A stretch of DNA of 64,000 bases from Clostridiaceae bacterium (lineage in GTDB: Bacteria; Bacillota; Clostridia; Lachnospirales; Lachnospiraceae), in the NCBI GenBank assembly GCA_902363735.1, contig CABJBA010000001.1, forward strand, positions 744,001 to 808,000, written 5' to 3'. Below, piece after piece: positions 43,367-53,096 of the stretch. Position numbers and translations under genes: made by a program. Each line of letters begins with the position of its first letter. Positions within the stretch are counted from its first letter, which is position 1. Under the pieces are notes generated by a model. That model was not told the DNA's origin. It ran no database searches and saw only the letters and a list, made by a program, of their open reading frames with translations.

Positions 43367-44926
43367 TTAATTCTTCATTACCCTTGAAAGGTCAATAATG
43401 GTGTCATTATAAAGCTTAATTCCGGTCACCTTATCAGAGTGAGCATTAATGGTATCAAGGTTGATAAAGTAGCACATACGTCCGCCATCTTCCATCATCA
43501 GAGTAAACGCTTTTTTCAGCAGTTCATCCTGCTTGCTTAAATCAATAGTCTCCTTGGCTTCCGTCAGCAAAGCGGTAATTTCCGGATTTTCCAGTTCCGT
43601 ATTGGCAGAATCAGACAGCCAGTGAGTAATCATGTGGCGCCATGGGGAGCCATTGTTGTAAAATACATTAGAAAATGCAATATCGTATTCTCCGGCAGAC
43701 CGCTTGGTCACAAAAGTGGCACCTTCCATGATCTCCAGTTTCACGTTAAATCCTGCTTCTGTCATCATGGACATGACTGCCTGAAGAACCTCCTTGGTAC
43801 GGGGCACCTTCCCGTCAATTGCCATGAAGTAAATCTCTTCTCCATTATAGTTGCTTTCTGCCAGAAGCTTCTTTGCAAGTTCTGGGTCGTACTGATTGTA
43901 CTTGCCTGCCATATCCTTATCATATCCGGTCACGCCTTCCATAACAGGCCAGTAAGCCGGGGAACCGGAACCCAGAATACTTTCCACAATCAACTCCCGG
44001 TCAATGGCATGAGTGAGAGCCAGACGGATGTTTTTATCTGAAAATGGTTTGCCTTCCCCACTCTGGAGAGCCATCCAGCTTATGGTGGTACCTGGCTGAG
44101 AATCTACCGTAACGCCTTCGCTGCCAGAAAGTACCTCCACCTGATCGGGAGGAATGTTGGAGATTAAGTCAAACTCTCCTGTTCTCATGCTGGAAACACG
44201 GGTGGTATCCTCAGAAATAGGTTTATATATAATCTTGTCCACATTGGATTTTTCATTTCCCCAGTCCCAATATTCGTCATTCCTTACAAACACTGCTTCA
44301 TTACCTGGATCCCAGCTTACAAACTTCCAGGGACCTGTCCCAGGATTGGTCTTAAATAAATCCTCTCCCTGTTCTGTCAATGCTTTTGCAGGAAGCATAG
44401 GCATATATGTAAGCTGGTTCAGCATATCTCCCATAGGCTTCTTACAGTGAACAATAGCCGTATATTGGTCTGTCGCTTCCACCGATTCAATATCAGACCA
44501 GAGAAAGTTCATATTTAAGGTATTGTCCTTGGCCCCTCTCTCCAGAGTTGCCTTTACAGATTCCGCATCAAAAGTCTCTCCGTTATGGAATGTCACCCCT
44601 TCTCTTAACTGAAAAGTCCAGTCAAGTCCATCATCAGATACACTCCATTCCGTAGCGAGTCCAGGCTCGTAATTTCCAGCGTGGTCTGTGCGTACAAGCA
44701 TATCGTAGACTAAAAGCTGGATGCTGTAGAATGGAACCACAGGCTGTCCCATGGTATCCCAGGTGTATACATCTTCTGACATAGAAAATGTTACTACCTT
44801 CTCTCCGCCCTCTTTTTTGGAAGACTGTGTCTCTGTTCCTGGCGAACTTCCTGTTCCTCCGCAGCCTGCAAGCGTTCCCATACCAAGGACTGCTGCCAGT
44901 AAGCATGAAATAATTCTTTTCCTCAT
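43367..44926 (-). CDS. Dpp/Opp-family substrate-binding lipoprotein (SBP_bac_5)
   Basis: 519 residues from ATG 44926, preceded by AAAGGG; a TTG 7 codons upstream is less likely. Lipoprotein signal ISCLLAAVLGMGTLAGCGG. SBP_bac_5 body: PGLATEWSVSDDGLDWTFQL, REGVTFHNGETFDAESVKAT, and DNTLNMNFLWSDIESVEATD. First gene of the operon: binding protein, B, C, D, F, ManD, RspB-like, SDR. Divergent from the AraC-type sensor. Because five genes beyond it act on sugar acids, the ligand may be a uronate oligomer (inference). Confidence 0.92.
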   Translation of the reverse strand: MRKRIISCLLAAVLGMGTLAGCGGTGSSPGTETQSSKKEGGEKVVTFSMSEDVYTWDTMGQPVVPFYSIQLLVYDMLVRTDHAGNYEPGLATEWSVSDDGLDWTFQLREGVTFHNGETFDAESVKATLERGAKDNTLNMNFLWSDIESVEATDQYTAIVHCKKPMGDMLNQLTYMPMLPAKALTEQGEDLFKTNPGTGPWKFVSWDPGNEAVFVRNDEYWDWGNEKSNVDKIIYKPISEDTTRVSSMRTGEFDLISNIPPDQVEVLSGSEGVTVDSQPGTTISWMALQSGEGKPFSDKNIRLALTHAIDRELIVESILGSGSPAYWPVMEGVTGYDKDMAGKYNQYDPELAKKLLAESNYNGEEIYFMAIDGKVPRTKEVLQAVMSMMTEAGFNVKLEIMEGATFVTKRSAGEYDIAFSNVFYNNGSPWRHMITHWLSDSANTELENPEITALLTEAKETIDLSKQDELLKKAFTLMMEDGGRMCYFINLDTINAHSDKVTGIKLYNDTIIDLSRVMKN

Positions 44927-45194
44927 AATTTGTTTTCCCTTTCTCAATACATATTCACATCAAACCGAGCTCGTTTCTGTAATACGAATATAGCCTGACA
45001 CCTCCTTAATGTAAATATCCGGTTTTTCCTTTTATTTTCATAATTTATCCAGAAAGGACAAAATTTGTTAACAGTACAAAATTTATCAAAAGAATAACTT
45101 CTTTCAGCACTTGTTATCAAACTTTAATTCTTATATACTTATTTTTGTAACTTTTGTATAATTTGATTGAGTTCTTACAAAGGAGTGAAGACTG

Positions 45195-47501
45195 ATGAAC
45201 CAAAACCGAAACGATCTGCTTGGAAGATTTAAAAATAAAAAGCTGCTGACTCAGCTATTTACAGTTATGATAACTTTCAGCACCCTCCTTATGGCCGTTG
45301 TATCCATGGTGGTAACCCATCAGACCACCACCACTTTTATCAATAATAATAATCTTGTTTATTCCAACACCTTATATGTGTCTCTCCAGACCCTGGACAC
45401 CTTATTTTCCGGCTTTCACAACTCTCTGACCCACATCACCTATGATGCAGGAATCGTCGACTCTGTGGTGACTCCAAAGCATCTTCCTTCCTCTGCCAAT
45501 GACCAGGTCTGGTCTATTTTAAATGGGTACTGCCAGGAAACTGAAGCCATTGATGAAATCTATTTATATGTAAAAAAAACCGATGCGGTTTTTACTTCCA
45601 CCTATGAAAAATGTCTTCTGGAGGATTTCCGGGAAAAGGACCTTATCAGAAAACATATGTCAGGCCGTTCTGATACTTCTTTTTTAAAAAGCGGGCGTAC
45701 TACTTCTATTGAACTGTATCAGGGCGATATTTACATGGTGCGGGATTTTCCATTAAACGGTGATAAAAGACTTGGAACCTTATTTATGAAAATGAAGCCC
45801 TCTATCTTATATGATTCTCTGGAAGGCTCACAAACTTCTTTCAGCCTTTTATTTGCCTATGATAACAACTGGAATCCTCTGTTTCCAGGCATGCTGGATT
45901 ACAGCATTCTTCCGGAGGAAGCGGCACGGAACATTCCCCTTCTCATGGAACAAGGGAAGAATACCCTGTATTTTGGAAATCAGCATTACTTTTTTTCCCA
46001 GTCAGACAAGACCAGTATCCGTCTGGTTTTGCTGGTGAATGACTTTGCCTTCATGCCCTCCTTTAGCATGGTACTGAAAAACTCCCTGCCCTTTTTTGCC
46101 CTTATTTTAATATTGAACGCTTTGTTGTCAGCCTCTGTCCTCTATTTAAGCTACATGCCTGTCCAGAAATTAAAGAAAATGATTTCTTCTGAAGAACATG
46201 AGGAAAATAATAAAAATACGGAAAATGAATGGAACTATCTGACGGAAAGCTTTTTGAAGATTTCCAGCCATAAACAGCATCTGGATTACATTTTAAGCGA
46301 TATGATTCCTAAGATTTCAAAAGAATTTTACTTTGATCTGCTAAATGGGAAACCTATGGATCTTTCCTATATCCAAAACATACTGGTCAACATCAACAGC
46401 CCCCTTGAAGCAGATGGAGAATGCAAAACCATTGTACTTACCTTTAAAAAGTCTATGGAGCCAGTTGTAAGAGACCGGCTGACGGAGCATTTTATAGAGA
46501 CTTTGTCCCAATGTATGGGGGGATTCTGCCATTATATCATGCAGCAGATTGACGAATCCCTTTACGCTGTCATCCTTCAGTATGATGGAGACACTGATCT
46601 TCCTTTGATTACAGGACTTGAGGTGAAGCTGGAACAGACTTTTTTTGACAGTCTGGCTGCATCTGATGATGCCTGGCTGGAAATCGGGCCAAAATGTTCT
46701 TCCCTTCAGCAAGTATCCTTTTCTTATTTAGAAAGCGTAGAGCGTCTGGCACACCGGAAATATCCGTCAAAGCACACGGAAGATGCAATGAATACTCCCC
46801 AGGAGGATTTTATAGTGCCTAACCACCGTTTTTTCCAGCTACAGCTAAAATACATATCCGGAGCTATTATGAAAGGAGACATTGATTCAGCCCGCCAAAA
46901 AGCCCTGCACATCTGCCATACCTTATCCCAGGACAACAAAAACAGGGAGTTGTTCCGGGCTTATGAATTTTACCGGCTGGCATTTTTAAATGTTATGGCC
47001 TCATACCGAATTACTGATACAGATCAGGAAGAGTATGCCTTTGTCTTTGATGCTGCTCCTTATTCTGCAGATAGGGAAGACAATCAGGCCCGTATGGAGG
47101 AGTATATGAAACGGTTCTGTATTGCCTGTGTCTCTTTATTAGAGGAAAAATACCAGAAGCAGCAGCATAAATATTTAATCCGGGCCAAACATTATATCGA
47201 AAAAAACTTTACGGACCCTGACCTTTCTCTCAACTTGCTGGCTGAACAGTGCCGGACCACAACCAGCTATTTAAGCAGGCTTTTTAAGGAAAGCTTTGGA
47301 ATCAACTTTGTGGATTATTTAAACCAGTACCGGATTGAAAAGGCCAAGTATCTGCTTCTTACCACAAATAAACCGGTAAAGGAAATTTCCATGACTACCG
47401 GCTTCAACTCCCAGCAGAATTTTATACGGGTGTTTAAAAAACATACCGGTGTGACTCCCGGTCAATTTAAGTCAAAGAATGCAGAGTCAGCCCTGAAATA
47501 A
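45195..47501 (+). CDS. Membrane sensor with AraC-type DNA-binding domain (YesN/YtdP-like)
   Basis: 768 residues, AGGAG 9 bases before ATG. Two membrane helices: about residues 18-42 (LFTVMITFSTLLMAVVSMVV) and about 295-318 (FFALILILNALLSASVLYLS) with a large extracellular sensing domain between. C-terminal AraC/XylS domain 660-768: YIEKNFTDPDLSLNLLAEQC, TTSYLSRLFKESFGINFVDY and FNSQQNFIRVFKKHTGVTPG. Such proteins sense a sugar outside and regulate adjacent ABC operons. Divergent from the Dpp-type operon 268 bases away, so it probably activates that operon. Confidence 0.92.
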   Translation: MNQNRNDLLGRFKNKKLLTQLFTVMITFSTLLMAVVSMVVTHQTTTTFINNNNLVYSNTLYVSLQTLDTLFSGFHNSLTHITYDAGIVDSVVTPKHLPSSANDQVWSILNGYCQETEAIDEIYLYVKKTDAVFTSTYEKCLLEDFREKDLIRKHMSGRSDTSFLKSGRTTSIELYQGDIYMVRDFPLNGDKRLGTLFMKMKPSILYDSLEGSQTSFSLLFAYDNNWNPLFPGMLDYSILPEEAARNIPLLMEQGKNTLYFGNQHYFFSQSDKTSIRLVLLVNDFAFMPSFSMVLKNSLPFFALILILNALLSASVLYLSYMPVQKLKKMISSEEHEENNKNTENEWNYLTESFLKISSHKQHLDYILSDMIPKISKEFYFDLLNGKPMDLSYIQNILVNINSPLEADGECKTIVLTFKKSMEPVVRDRLTEHFIETLSQCMGGFCHYIMQQIDESLYAVILQYDGDTDLPLITGLEVKLEQTFFDSLAASDDAWLEIGPKCSSLQQVSFSYLESVERLAHRKYPSKHTEDAMNTPQEDFIVPNHRFFQLQLKYISGAIMKGDIDSARQKALHICHTLSQDNKNRELFRAYEFYRLAFLNVMASYRITDTDQEEYAFVFDAAPYSADREDNQARMEEYMKRFCIACVSLLEEKYQKQQHKYLIRAKHYIEKNFTDPDLSLNLLAEQCRTTTSYLSRLFKESFGINFVDYLNQYRIEKAKYLLLTTNKPVKEISMTTGFNSQQNFIRVFKKHTGVTPGQFKSKNAESALK

Positions 47502-47514
47502 AGAGCAAAACCAA

Positions 47515-47567
47515 ACTTGACAGATAAAAAAGTGTCTTCGACACTTTTTTATCTGTCAAGTTTTTAT
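47515..47567. terminator. Long perfect hairpin terminator
   Basis: AACTTGACAGATAAAAAAGT with GTC, loop TTC, and its full complement ending TTTTTTATCTGTCAAGTT: a 23-base perfect stem between the AraC gene and the LytTR gene. Confidence 0.9.
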
Positions 47568-47654
47568 GGTTACGTTTCATTTTGAATGATATAATAAAAC
47601 TAATTGGAAGTAAAAACAGAAACCAGTTTTAATTTAAGATGTATGAGGAGTATG

Positions 47655-48353
47655 ATGAAGATTGCAGTATGCGATGATAATACTTTGTTTCAGGAAGAAA
47701 TCAAATCTTTTTTATTTGAATACTTTGGAAGACTATCTATAGAAATCGAATTGTTCACAAACGGAAGCCAGTTCCTTACAGCGGTTCAATCAGCAACCAT
47801 TCCTTTTGACCTTGTTTTTATGGATATTGAAATGCCCGGACTAGATGGACTGGAAACTTCAAGGCGGTTGAGAAAAGAAAACAGGGATTTATTCCTGATA
47901 TTTTTATCAAGCCACACCGAGCTGGCTTTTGATGGCTATGAGGTGGATGCTTTCCGCTTTCTCACCAAGCCGGTGAATCAGGAAAAATTGTGGAAAGCAT
48001 TAAGTGACTGGGAAAAGCTGCGTCTTTCCGAAGAACGGATCTGTCTGAATCTCGGTGATCACAATCAGGTGTTAAGCTGGCGTGATATCCAGTACATTCA
48101 AAGCGAAAATGTCTATGTTAATGTGGTCACTGCCCAACAACGGATTCTTGTCCGTATGAAAATTAATGAACTGGAAAAAAGAATGCCAAAATCAATGTTT
48201 TTCCGCCCCCACCGCAGTTTTTTGGTAAACCTCCAGCATATCCATGGCTTTGATTCCAAAAAAATCCGCATGGTTGACGGACTGGATGTGCCCCTAAGCC
48301 GGAGAAATGCGGCAGAATTCCGGAACCGCATGATGAGCTTTTTAAATCGATAA
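47655..48353 (+). CDS. LytTR-family response regulator (AgrA/VirR-like)
   Basis: 232 residues from ATG 47655, with AGGAG 4 bases upstream; earlier in-frame starts are possible. REC domain: MKIAVCDDNTLFQEEIKSFL, phospho-acceptor Asp in FDLVFMDIEMPGLDG, Lys in FRFLTKPVNQEKL. LytTR DNA-binding domain: WRDIQYIQSENVYVNVVTAQ, then FRPHRSFLVNLQHIHGFDSK. Precedes the kinase/protease gene by 37 bases; together they are a two-component system. Targets are unknown. Confidence 0.93.
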   Translation: MKIAVCDDNTLFQEEIKSFLFEYFGRLSIEIELFTNGSQFLTAVQSATIPFDLVFMDIEMPGLDGLETSRRLRKENRDLFLIFLSSHTELAFDGYEVDAFRFLTKPVNQEKLWKALSDWEKLRLSEERICLNLGDHNQVLSWRDIQYIQSENVYVNVVTAQQRILVRMKINELEKRMPKSMFFRPHRSFLVNLQHIHGFDSKKIRMVDGLDVPLSRRNAAEFRNRMMSFLNR

Positions 48354-48390
48354 TAGAAAATAGTTGAAAGAATATGAAAGGGAAACTCTT

Positions 48391-50784
48391 ATGGATGCCA
48401 TCTACAGATTGATTGGTGGACTGGAAATTTTAATGGTAATGACTGCAATTGCCCGATATGTATTTCTGATAAAACCCCCTCAGACAAGAAACAGGCTGCT
48501 GCTTTTCTGGGGGAGCTTTCTTGTTTTTGATACAGCTGGAGCTGCCTCCCCCTATTCGGAGCCAGCAACTGTTCTCCTTCCCCTTCTTTTTCTGATGGTG
48601 TATCTTTGGCTGGGAAGTCCGTCCCGCCCCATAGGGAGAATACTTTTTTTCATTCCAATTTCCGGAATGATGCTTTCTCTTCTATTCATACCATTTCTGA
48701 TGGTATATCTGTTTACGGGCTCCATGGAAAAGGTACTGGAGATTAACACCCCCTTCTGGATTCCCATGGACATTCTATTTTGGATCATCTGGATCATATT
48801 TGCTTTAAAAAGCAGACAGTGGAAAAGCAGGTACTTTGATTCCTGGCAGCAACGGACACTGACTCCATGGGAAACCATTTTATTATGGGGAATCGGCTTC
48901 TTTTTACTTGTCCTGTTTTTCCTGCTAAGCATCATTGATGGCTTTTCTCTTCCTCTTTCTTTAGCCAGAGGGCTTGCAATATGTGCCGCCGTGATTTTAG
49001 GAATCCTCCTATTCGCTGTTGCAGCAGTCACGGTCCAGGGAAATATCAAAGCCTACTTTGAACGGGAAGCTGCTGTGAATGAATATTATTTAAATGCCCA
49101 GTTAAAACATTTTAGGGCTTATCAGGAAACTCAAAAAGAGACCCGCAGGATCCGCCACGATATGAAAAATCACATGGCCTGTCTGTACACACTTTTAGAA
49201 AAAAAACATTATGAAGAAGCTCAGCTCTATATCAAAGAGATGAATGAACTGGTAAATCAGTCCGGTAAACATTTTCATACCGGAGATCCCATGATTGACG
49301 CCATTTTAAATGAAAAAGATTCGGATGCTTCTGCCCACGGGATCCAGCTGTCGGTAGAGGGAAAACCGGAACTTCATCATATGGATCCGGTGGATGTCTG
49401 TACGATTTTTGCAAATGCCATTGACAATGCCATAGAAGCTCAACAAGACTTAAATGACCATGAGAAACGAATTCAAGTGTCATTTATCCGCCAGCACGCC
49501 ATGCAGTACATCCGCATTGAAAATCCTGCAGAGGAAGTCCATAAAACAGGCACCTCCTTTCTCACAGAAAAAGATCCCAAAGATCATGGATTCGGGCTGG
49601 ATAATATCAGACGTGCCGTTGAGAAATATCACGGACAAATGAATGCCTCCTATCAGAACGGCATATTTGTGCTGGAATTGCTCTTTACAACAAAATACCC
49701 TCCATCCACAACAAAAAATCCCGCTGGTACCGCTCCCATGCTATATTGGGGCTATAAAAAAGCCGCAGATAGCGGTAGAATGGCGGTAAACATGAGCGAA
49801 CAAGTTGAAATGAATGAACAATCTGATATGAAGAAACAATCTGAAGCCAAAAAACAAGTTAATAAAGTTATGATTGGTATTCTGTTATTTGAACTGATTA
49901 TGATTGCAGGCGTTATGCTGGATGCGATCATTCAACTCATCCGGGTTGCTGTTACTTATATGAAAAGTCCGGATTTAGACCAGCAGATTAATGCAGCTCT
50001 GGAACAAAGTATGAACAGCGGAAAGGCAACGATCATTTCCATCCTTGCCGGGCTTATCATCTTGTTCTTTTATTTTCGAAAACAAGAATTTTCTAAAAAC
50101 TTATTTCATAAAAACCAGTCCATGAATAAATCTGCTTTCTTTTTTATTCTCACCTTTTTTATGTCAACCCAGGCCGTTTTCCTGGTCATGAGCGCAGGAG
50201 CTGAATCCATTTTCAATGCATTCGGGTACAGTATGATGGCGGAAATTGAAGCAGCAACCAGCACCAGTACCTTGTTCTCCATGTTTTTGTATGCATCTTT
50301 TATTGGACCAATTGCTGAAGAACTGGTGTTTCGTGGTTTTGTGATGAGGGGATTGGAACGGTTTGGAAAATTTACTGCAATTATATGTTCGGCTATCCTG
50401 TTCGGAGCCTTTCACGGGAATCTGATCCAAGGAGTTTTTGCAGCCACTGCAGGCCTGATTCTTGGATATGTGGCCATGGAGTATTCGATTTTCTGGGCCA
50501 TTGCAATTCATATTATTAACAATTTCATCTTTGGTGATTTATGGGCCTATGTGACTGTAGGATTAAATGAAACCCTGCAGCTCATTCTTTTTTATAGCGT
50601 TCAAGGTTCTTTCTTTGTGGCCGCAGTGATTCTTATAGTCCTAAAACGGAAAGAAATCAAAGATTACTGGAAGAACAATAAAAGCGGGAACGGCCATTGG
50701 AAGATTATTTTTACGTCCTTTTGGTTCATACTTTTTATGATCCTCCAACTGGCAATCGGAATCAACGGAATCCACAAAATTTAA
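48391..50784 (+). CDS. Histidine kinase (GHKL, AgrC-like) fused to CPBP (CAAX-type) membrane protease
   Basis: 797 residues from ATG 48391 (AAAGGG 8 bases upstream; TTG 48364 is an alternative). Residues about 1-240: seven hydrophobic segments. Kinase: H-box RRIRHDMKNHMACLYTLLEK, N-box ANAIDNAIEAQQDL and G-box DHGFGLDNIRRAVEKYHG. Linker rich in Glu, Gln, Met and Lys (EQVEMNEQSDMKKQSEAKKQ). Then a second membrane part with the CPBP/Abi motifs GPIAEELVFRGFVMRGLERF (EExxxR), FGAFHGNLIQGVF and AIAIHIINNFIFGD. These two are normally separate genes. The fusion suggests a kinase coupled with a peptide-processing or immunity protease. Confidence 0.9.
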   Translation: MDAIYRLIGGLEILMVMTAIARYVFLIKPPQTRNRLLLFWGSFLVFDTAGAASPYSEPATVLLPLLFLMVYLWLGSPSRPIGRILFFIPISGMMLSLLFIPFLMVYLFTGSMEKVLEINTPFWIPMDILFWIIWIIFALKSRQWKSRYFDSWQQRTLTPWETILLWGIGFFLLVLFFLLSIIDGFSLPLSLARGLAICAAVILGILLFAVAAVTVQGNIKAYFEREAAVNEYYLNAQLKHFRAYQETQKETRRIRHDMKNHMACLYTLLEKKHYEEAQLYIKEMNELVNQSGKHFHTGDPMIDAILNEKDSDASAHGIQLSVEGKPELHHMDPVDVCTIFANAIDNAIEAQQDLNDHEKRIQVSFIRQHAMQYIRIENPAEEVHKTGTSFLTEKDPKDHGFGLDNIRRAVEKYHGQMNASYQNGIFVLELLFTTKYPPSTTKNPAGTAPMLYWGYKKAADSGRMAVNMSEQVEMNEQSDMKKQSEAKKQVNKVMIGILLFELIMIAGVMLDAIIQLIRVAVTYMKSPDLDQQINAALEQSMNSGKATIISILAGLIILFFYFRKQEFSKNLFHKNQSMNKSAFFFILTFFMSTQAVFLVMSAGAESIFNAFGYSMMAEIEAATSTSTLFSMFLYASFIGPIAEELVFRGFVMRGLERFGKFTAIICSAILFGAFHGNLIQGVFAATAGLILGYVAMEYSIFWAIAIHIINNFIFGDLWAYVTVGLNETLQLILFYSVQGSFFVAAVILIVLKRKEIKDYWKNNKSGNGHWKIIFTSFWFILFMILQLAIGINGIHKI

Positions 50785-50803
50785 AGGGAGAGCGGAATTA
50801 TCC

Positions 50804-50925
50804 TTGTTTTTCTTCATTGAAGTCATTGGTACCTTTGCATTTGCTTCTTCCGGGACATTCTTTATACCGGACTATTAAAGCACATCAACGGCCATGCTGA
50901 TTGGTGCCATGCTGGGCACACCATG
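50804..50925 (+). pseudogene. 5' remnant of a TRIC/UPF0126 channel gene
   Basis: TTG after AAAGGGAG reads FFFIEVIGTFAFASSGTFFI, like the start of UPF0126 TRIC-family channels (FFEVIGTIAFAVSG). The frame ends at TAA 50876-50878; a later stretch reads STAMLIGAMLGT in another frame. The IS91-like element begins 12 bases later, so the gene has probably been cut by insertion and decayed. Confidence 0.45.
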
Positions 50926-51010
50926 AAAAACACTTCAGCTCCCCTAGCCCCTCATTCATGAGGGGAATTAGGGGGTTTCTTTTTATATCACTTTGCTTCA
51001 TAATAGACTT

Positions 51011-52162
51011 ATGAATATACTACAAAGAATCTTTTCGGACCATTATGAAGAAATGCTGTATATCCTTCATCCTCGCCAAGTCGTTATAAAAAACGTTAAC
51101 AGGATGATCAACTGTGGAGACCCTTCCTTTGGCGGTGCCATGTATTCCTGTTCTCACTGTGATCATATGAAATTCGTTCCCTTCCGCTGCAAGAGCCGCT
51201 TTTGCCCTACCTGCGGTGTAAAGTGTTCTCAGGAACGCTCTGTTTCTATGTCCTTTAAACTCATTCATTGTGTTCACAGGCACTGTGTCTTTACCATTGA
51301 TGATGAACTCCGGCACTTCTTTTTAGAAGACCGATCTCTCCTCAACTGTCTCTTTTTAGCTGTCCGCAGTGTTGTCCTTCGTATGTTCCATAACTTAAAC
51401 AAATCCAAAAACTTTGTCCCCGGCTTCATTTGTGTTCTTCACACCTTCGGACGTCCTCTGGAATGGAATCCTCACATTCATTGTCTGATTTCAGAAGGCG
51501 GCCTCTCTGATGATGGTTCCTGGCGGACGGTCAGGCACTTCAACTTCACTCTTTTAAGGAAATCCTTCCAAACTGCTCTTTTAAATGAATTGGAATCACG
51601 TCTTGGTCCTTCTTTCAAGAAAACCAAGGCTCACATTTACCATAAAGATAAAAATGGTTTCTACGTCTATGCCAAACCCAGCCTCTCTGATACTGATACT
51701 GATACTGTGATCAAATATATCAGCCGGTATCTTGGACGCCCTGTCATCGCATTAAAACGCATTGATTCTTATGATGGCGAATCTGTCACCTTTCATTACA
51801 ACCGCCATGATGATAATGCCTATGTTCAGAAAACACTTTCTGCCCTTGATTTTATACGCTTATTAATCCAGCATATCCCTGAGAAAAACTTCAAAATGAC
51901 CCGCTATTATGGGCTTTATGCAAGGCAGAGATAAATCGATCAGTCTCTGTATAAAGCCATCCCAAAATCCAAACATCGGATTCTGCAGAGTTTTATAAAA
52001 TGGCGCATCAACATTCTTCTGTCTTTTGGTTATGATCCTTTGAACTGTCCTAAGTGTGGACATGAAATGCAGTTTGTTGAACTTTATTATGACCACCACC
52101 GAGTTTCTCTGGAAGAACTCTATGAAAGGGCAATGGCAAAAGCCAAATGTCGTTCCGCTTGA
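51011..52162 (+). pseudogene. IS91-family transposase with one in-frame stop
   Basis: Reading through TAA at 51932-51934 gives one continuous frame of 383 residues. N-terminal zinc ribbon CSHCDHMKFVPFRCKSRFC and CPTCGVKC. HUH-type His pair in EWNPHIHCLISEGGLS. Catalytic Tyr pair in TVIKYISRYLGRPV. After the stop the frame continues IDQSLYKAIPKSKHRILQSF and a second zinc site NCPKCGHEMQF. The stop replaces an expected Glu-type codon (ARQR, stop, IDQS), consistent with one base change. The 5' part alone (307 residues) probably cannot support transposition. Confidence 0.85.
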
Positions 52163-52220
52163 TTTTTTTACCTGTCTGTATCATACTTGATTTATTAACA
52201 GACAGGAGGGCTTAAAATCA

Positions 52221-52400
52221 ATGGATCCAAAACTTATAGAGGAACTCAGACAAAAATATATCAAAAATCCTACGGAAGGAATGACTGCAAAACTTGTTCG
52301 GAACATGACTGACTCTGATTTGCTGGATATGCATTATTTCCTTATCGAGGATAATGACCTTGATGATGACGAATTCGAAGAAGTTTTTTACATCTTCTAA
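52221..52400 (+). CDS. Small acidic protein carried by the IS91-like element
   Basis: 59 residues, ATG preceded by AGGAGG at about 12 bases. It reads MDPKLIEELRQKYIKNPTEG, MTDSDLLDMHYFLIEDNDLD and ends EFEEVFYIF. Acidic and helical. It sits after the transposase within the element, with its own terminator (52419-52442). Related small proteins accompany such transposases; the role is unknown. Confidence 0.7.
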   Translation: MDPKLIEELRQKYIKNPTEGMTAKLVRNMTDSDLLDMHYFLIEDNDLDDDEFEEVFYIF

Positions 52401-52418
52401 CAGCATCGTCTGTTTCTC

Positions 52419-52442
52419 ATGCCCGCTATCAGCGGGCATTTT
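52419..52442 (+). terminator. Terminator after IS small gene
   Basis: ATGCCCGCT, loop ATC, AGCGGGCATTTT. Confidence 0.8.
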
Positions 52443-52603
52443 CACATCCGTGAGTTCTCCGCAGGAGAACTTTCCTATTACAAAAAAAAGTCACAAATCA
52501 GGAGCAATAGCCTTTACTGGGAGTTTAATTTATCCACAACACTTGATATGATTGGATAAATATGGTATTGTTCAGGAGGGGGTAAAGATATTAATTCTAC
52601 AGT

Positions 52604-53068
52604 ATGAAAGAGAGGAAAAAAGTAATATCATCATTATTAATCACTATTTCTATTTTAATGTTATTTTCAATGACTGCTTTTGCAGCAGATAATGCTTCAG
52701 AAGCAAAACAGCCGGCGTCATCAGTACAGCCGATGGCATCGCAACAGCCAGTCACAAGTGTGACTATTATAGAAAAAGGAATTTGGAATAGAAACTTTGG
52801 AAGTCCCGCTCTAGATTCTATGAATGGTCATGTATATTTTGTAGTAAGAACAATGGGTCATGGGAAAGATGTTGCTACATACGATTATGCTAGTACAAAG
52901 GAATTTTGGTACGAAGCACTTAAAAATTATGGTGGCACAGTAATTGGTTTTGAACGCTATTATGACTGTGGACTTGCTACACCAGGAACACATACATTTA
53001 GAATTAAAACTACTTCTTATGGTTCTCCATATAATACTATACAGACATCGGGTACAATTACAAACTAA
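52604..53068 (+). CDS. Secreted protein of unknown function
   Basis: 154 residues. Signal peptide VISSLLITISILMLFSMTAF with cleavage after AFA. Mature part starts ADNASEAKQPASSVQPMA, then a beta-rich domain with YFVVRTMGHGKDVATYDYAS and PGTHTFRIKTTSYGSPY. No family recognised. The sequence is more AT-rich than the catabolic genes around it, and it stands beside an IS element, so it may be transferred. It is 28 bases upstream of the next gene. Confidence 0.7.
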   Translation: MKERKKVISSLLITISILMLFSMTAFAADNASEAKQPASSVQPMASQQPVTSVTIIEKGIWNRNFGSPALDSMNGHVYFVVRTMGHGKDVATYDYASTKEFWYEALKNYGGTVIGFERYYDCGLATPGTHTFRIKTTSYGSPYNTIQTSGTITN

Positions 53069-53096
53069 TCAATATATTGATATTGGAGGTCTTTAA

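Larger units (their letters stand above)
50938..52470 (+). mobile_element. IS91-like rolling-circle insertion element (decayed)
   Basis: Left end: CCCCTAGCCCCTCAT paired with ATGAGGGG...TAGGGGG, an imperfect hairpin (50940-50975) just before a Y1/HUH-type transposase. Right end: GTTCTCCGCAGGAGAAC hairpin (52454-52470) with GTTC/GAAC, the tetranucleotide seen at IS91-family ends. It contains a transposase broken by one nonsense codon and a 59-residue protein. Exact ends are estimated. Confidence 0.7.

Noticed and set aside
44927..45194. A 13-codon leader peptide before the Dpp-type operon (GTG near 45000)
   Set aside because: The start is directly against its ribosome site, and there is no attenuator hairpin after it.
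49700..49860. Reading the kinase and protease as two genes
   Set aside because: The frame is open through the linker with no stop and no strong start or ribosome site before the second part.
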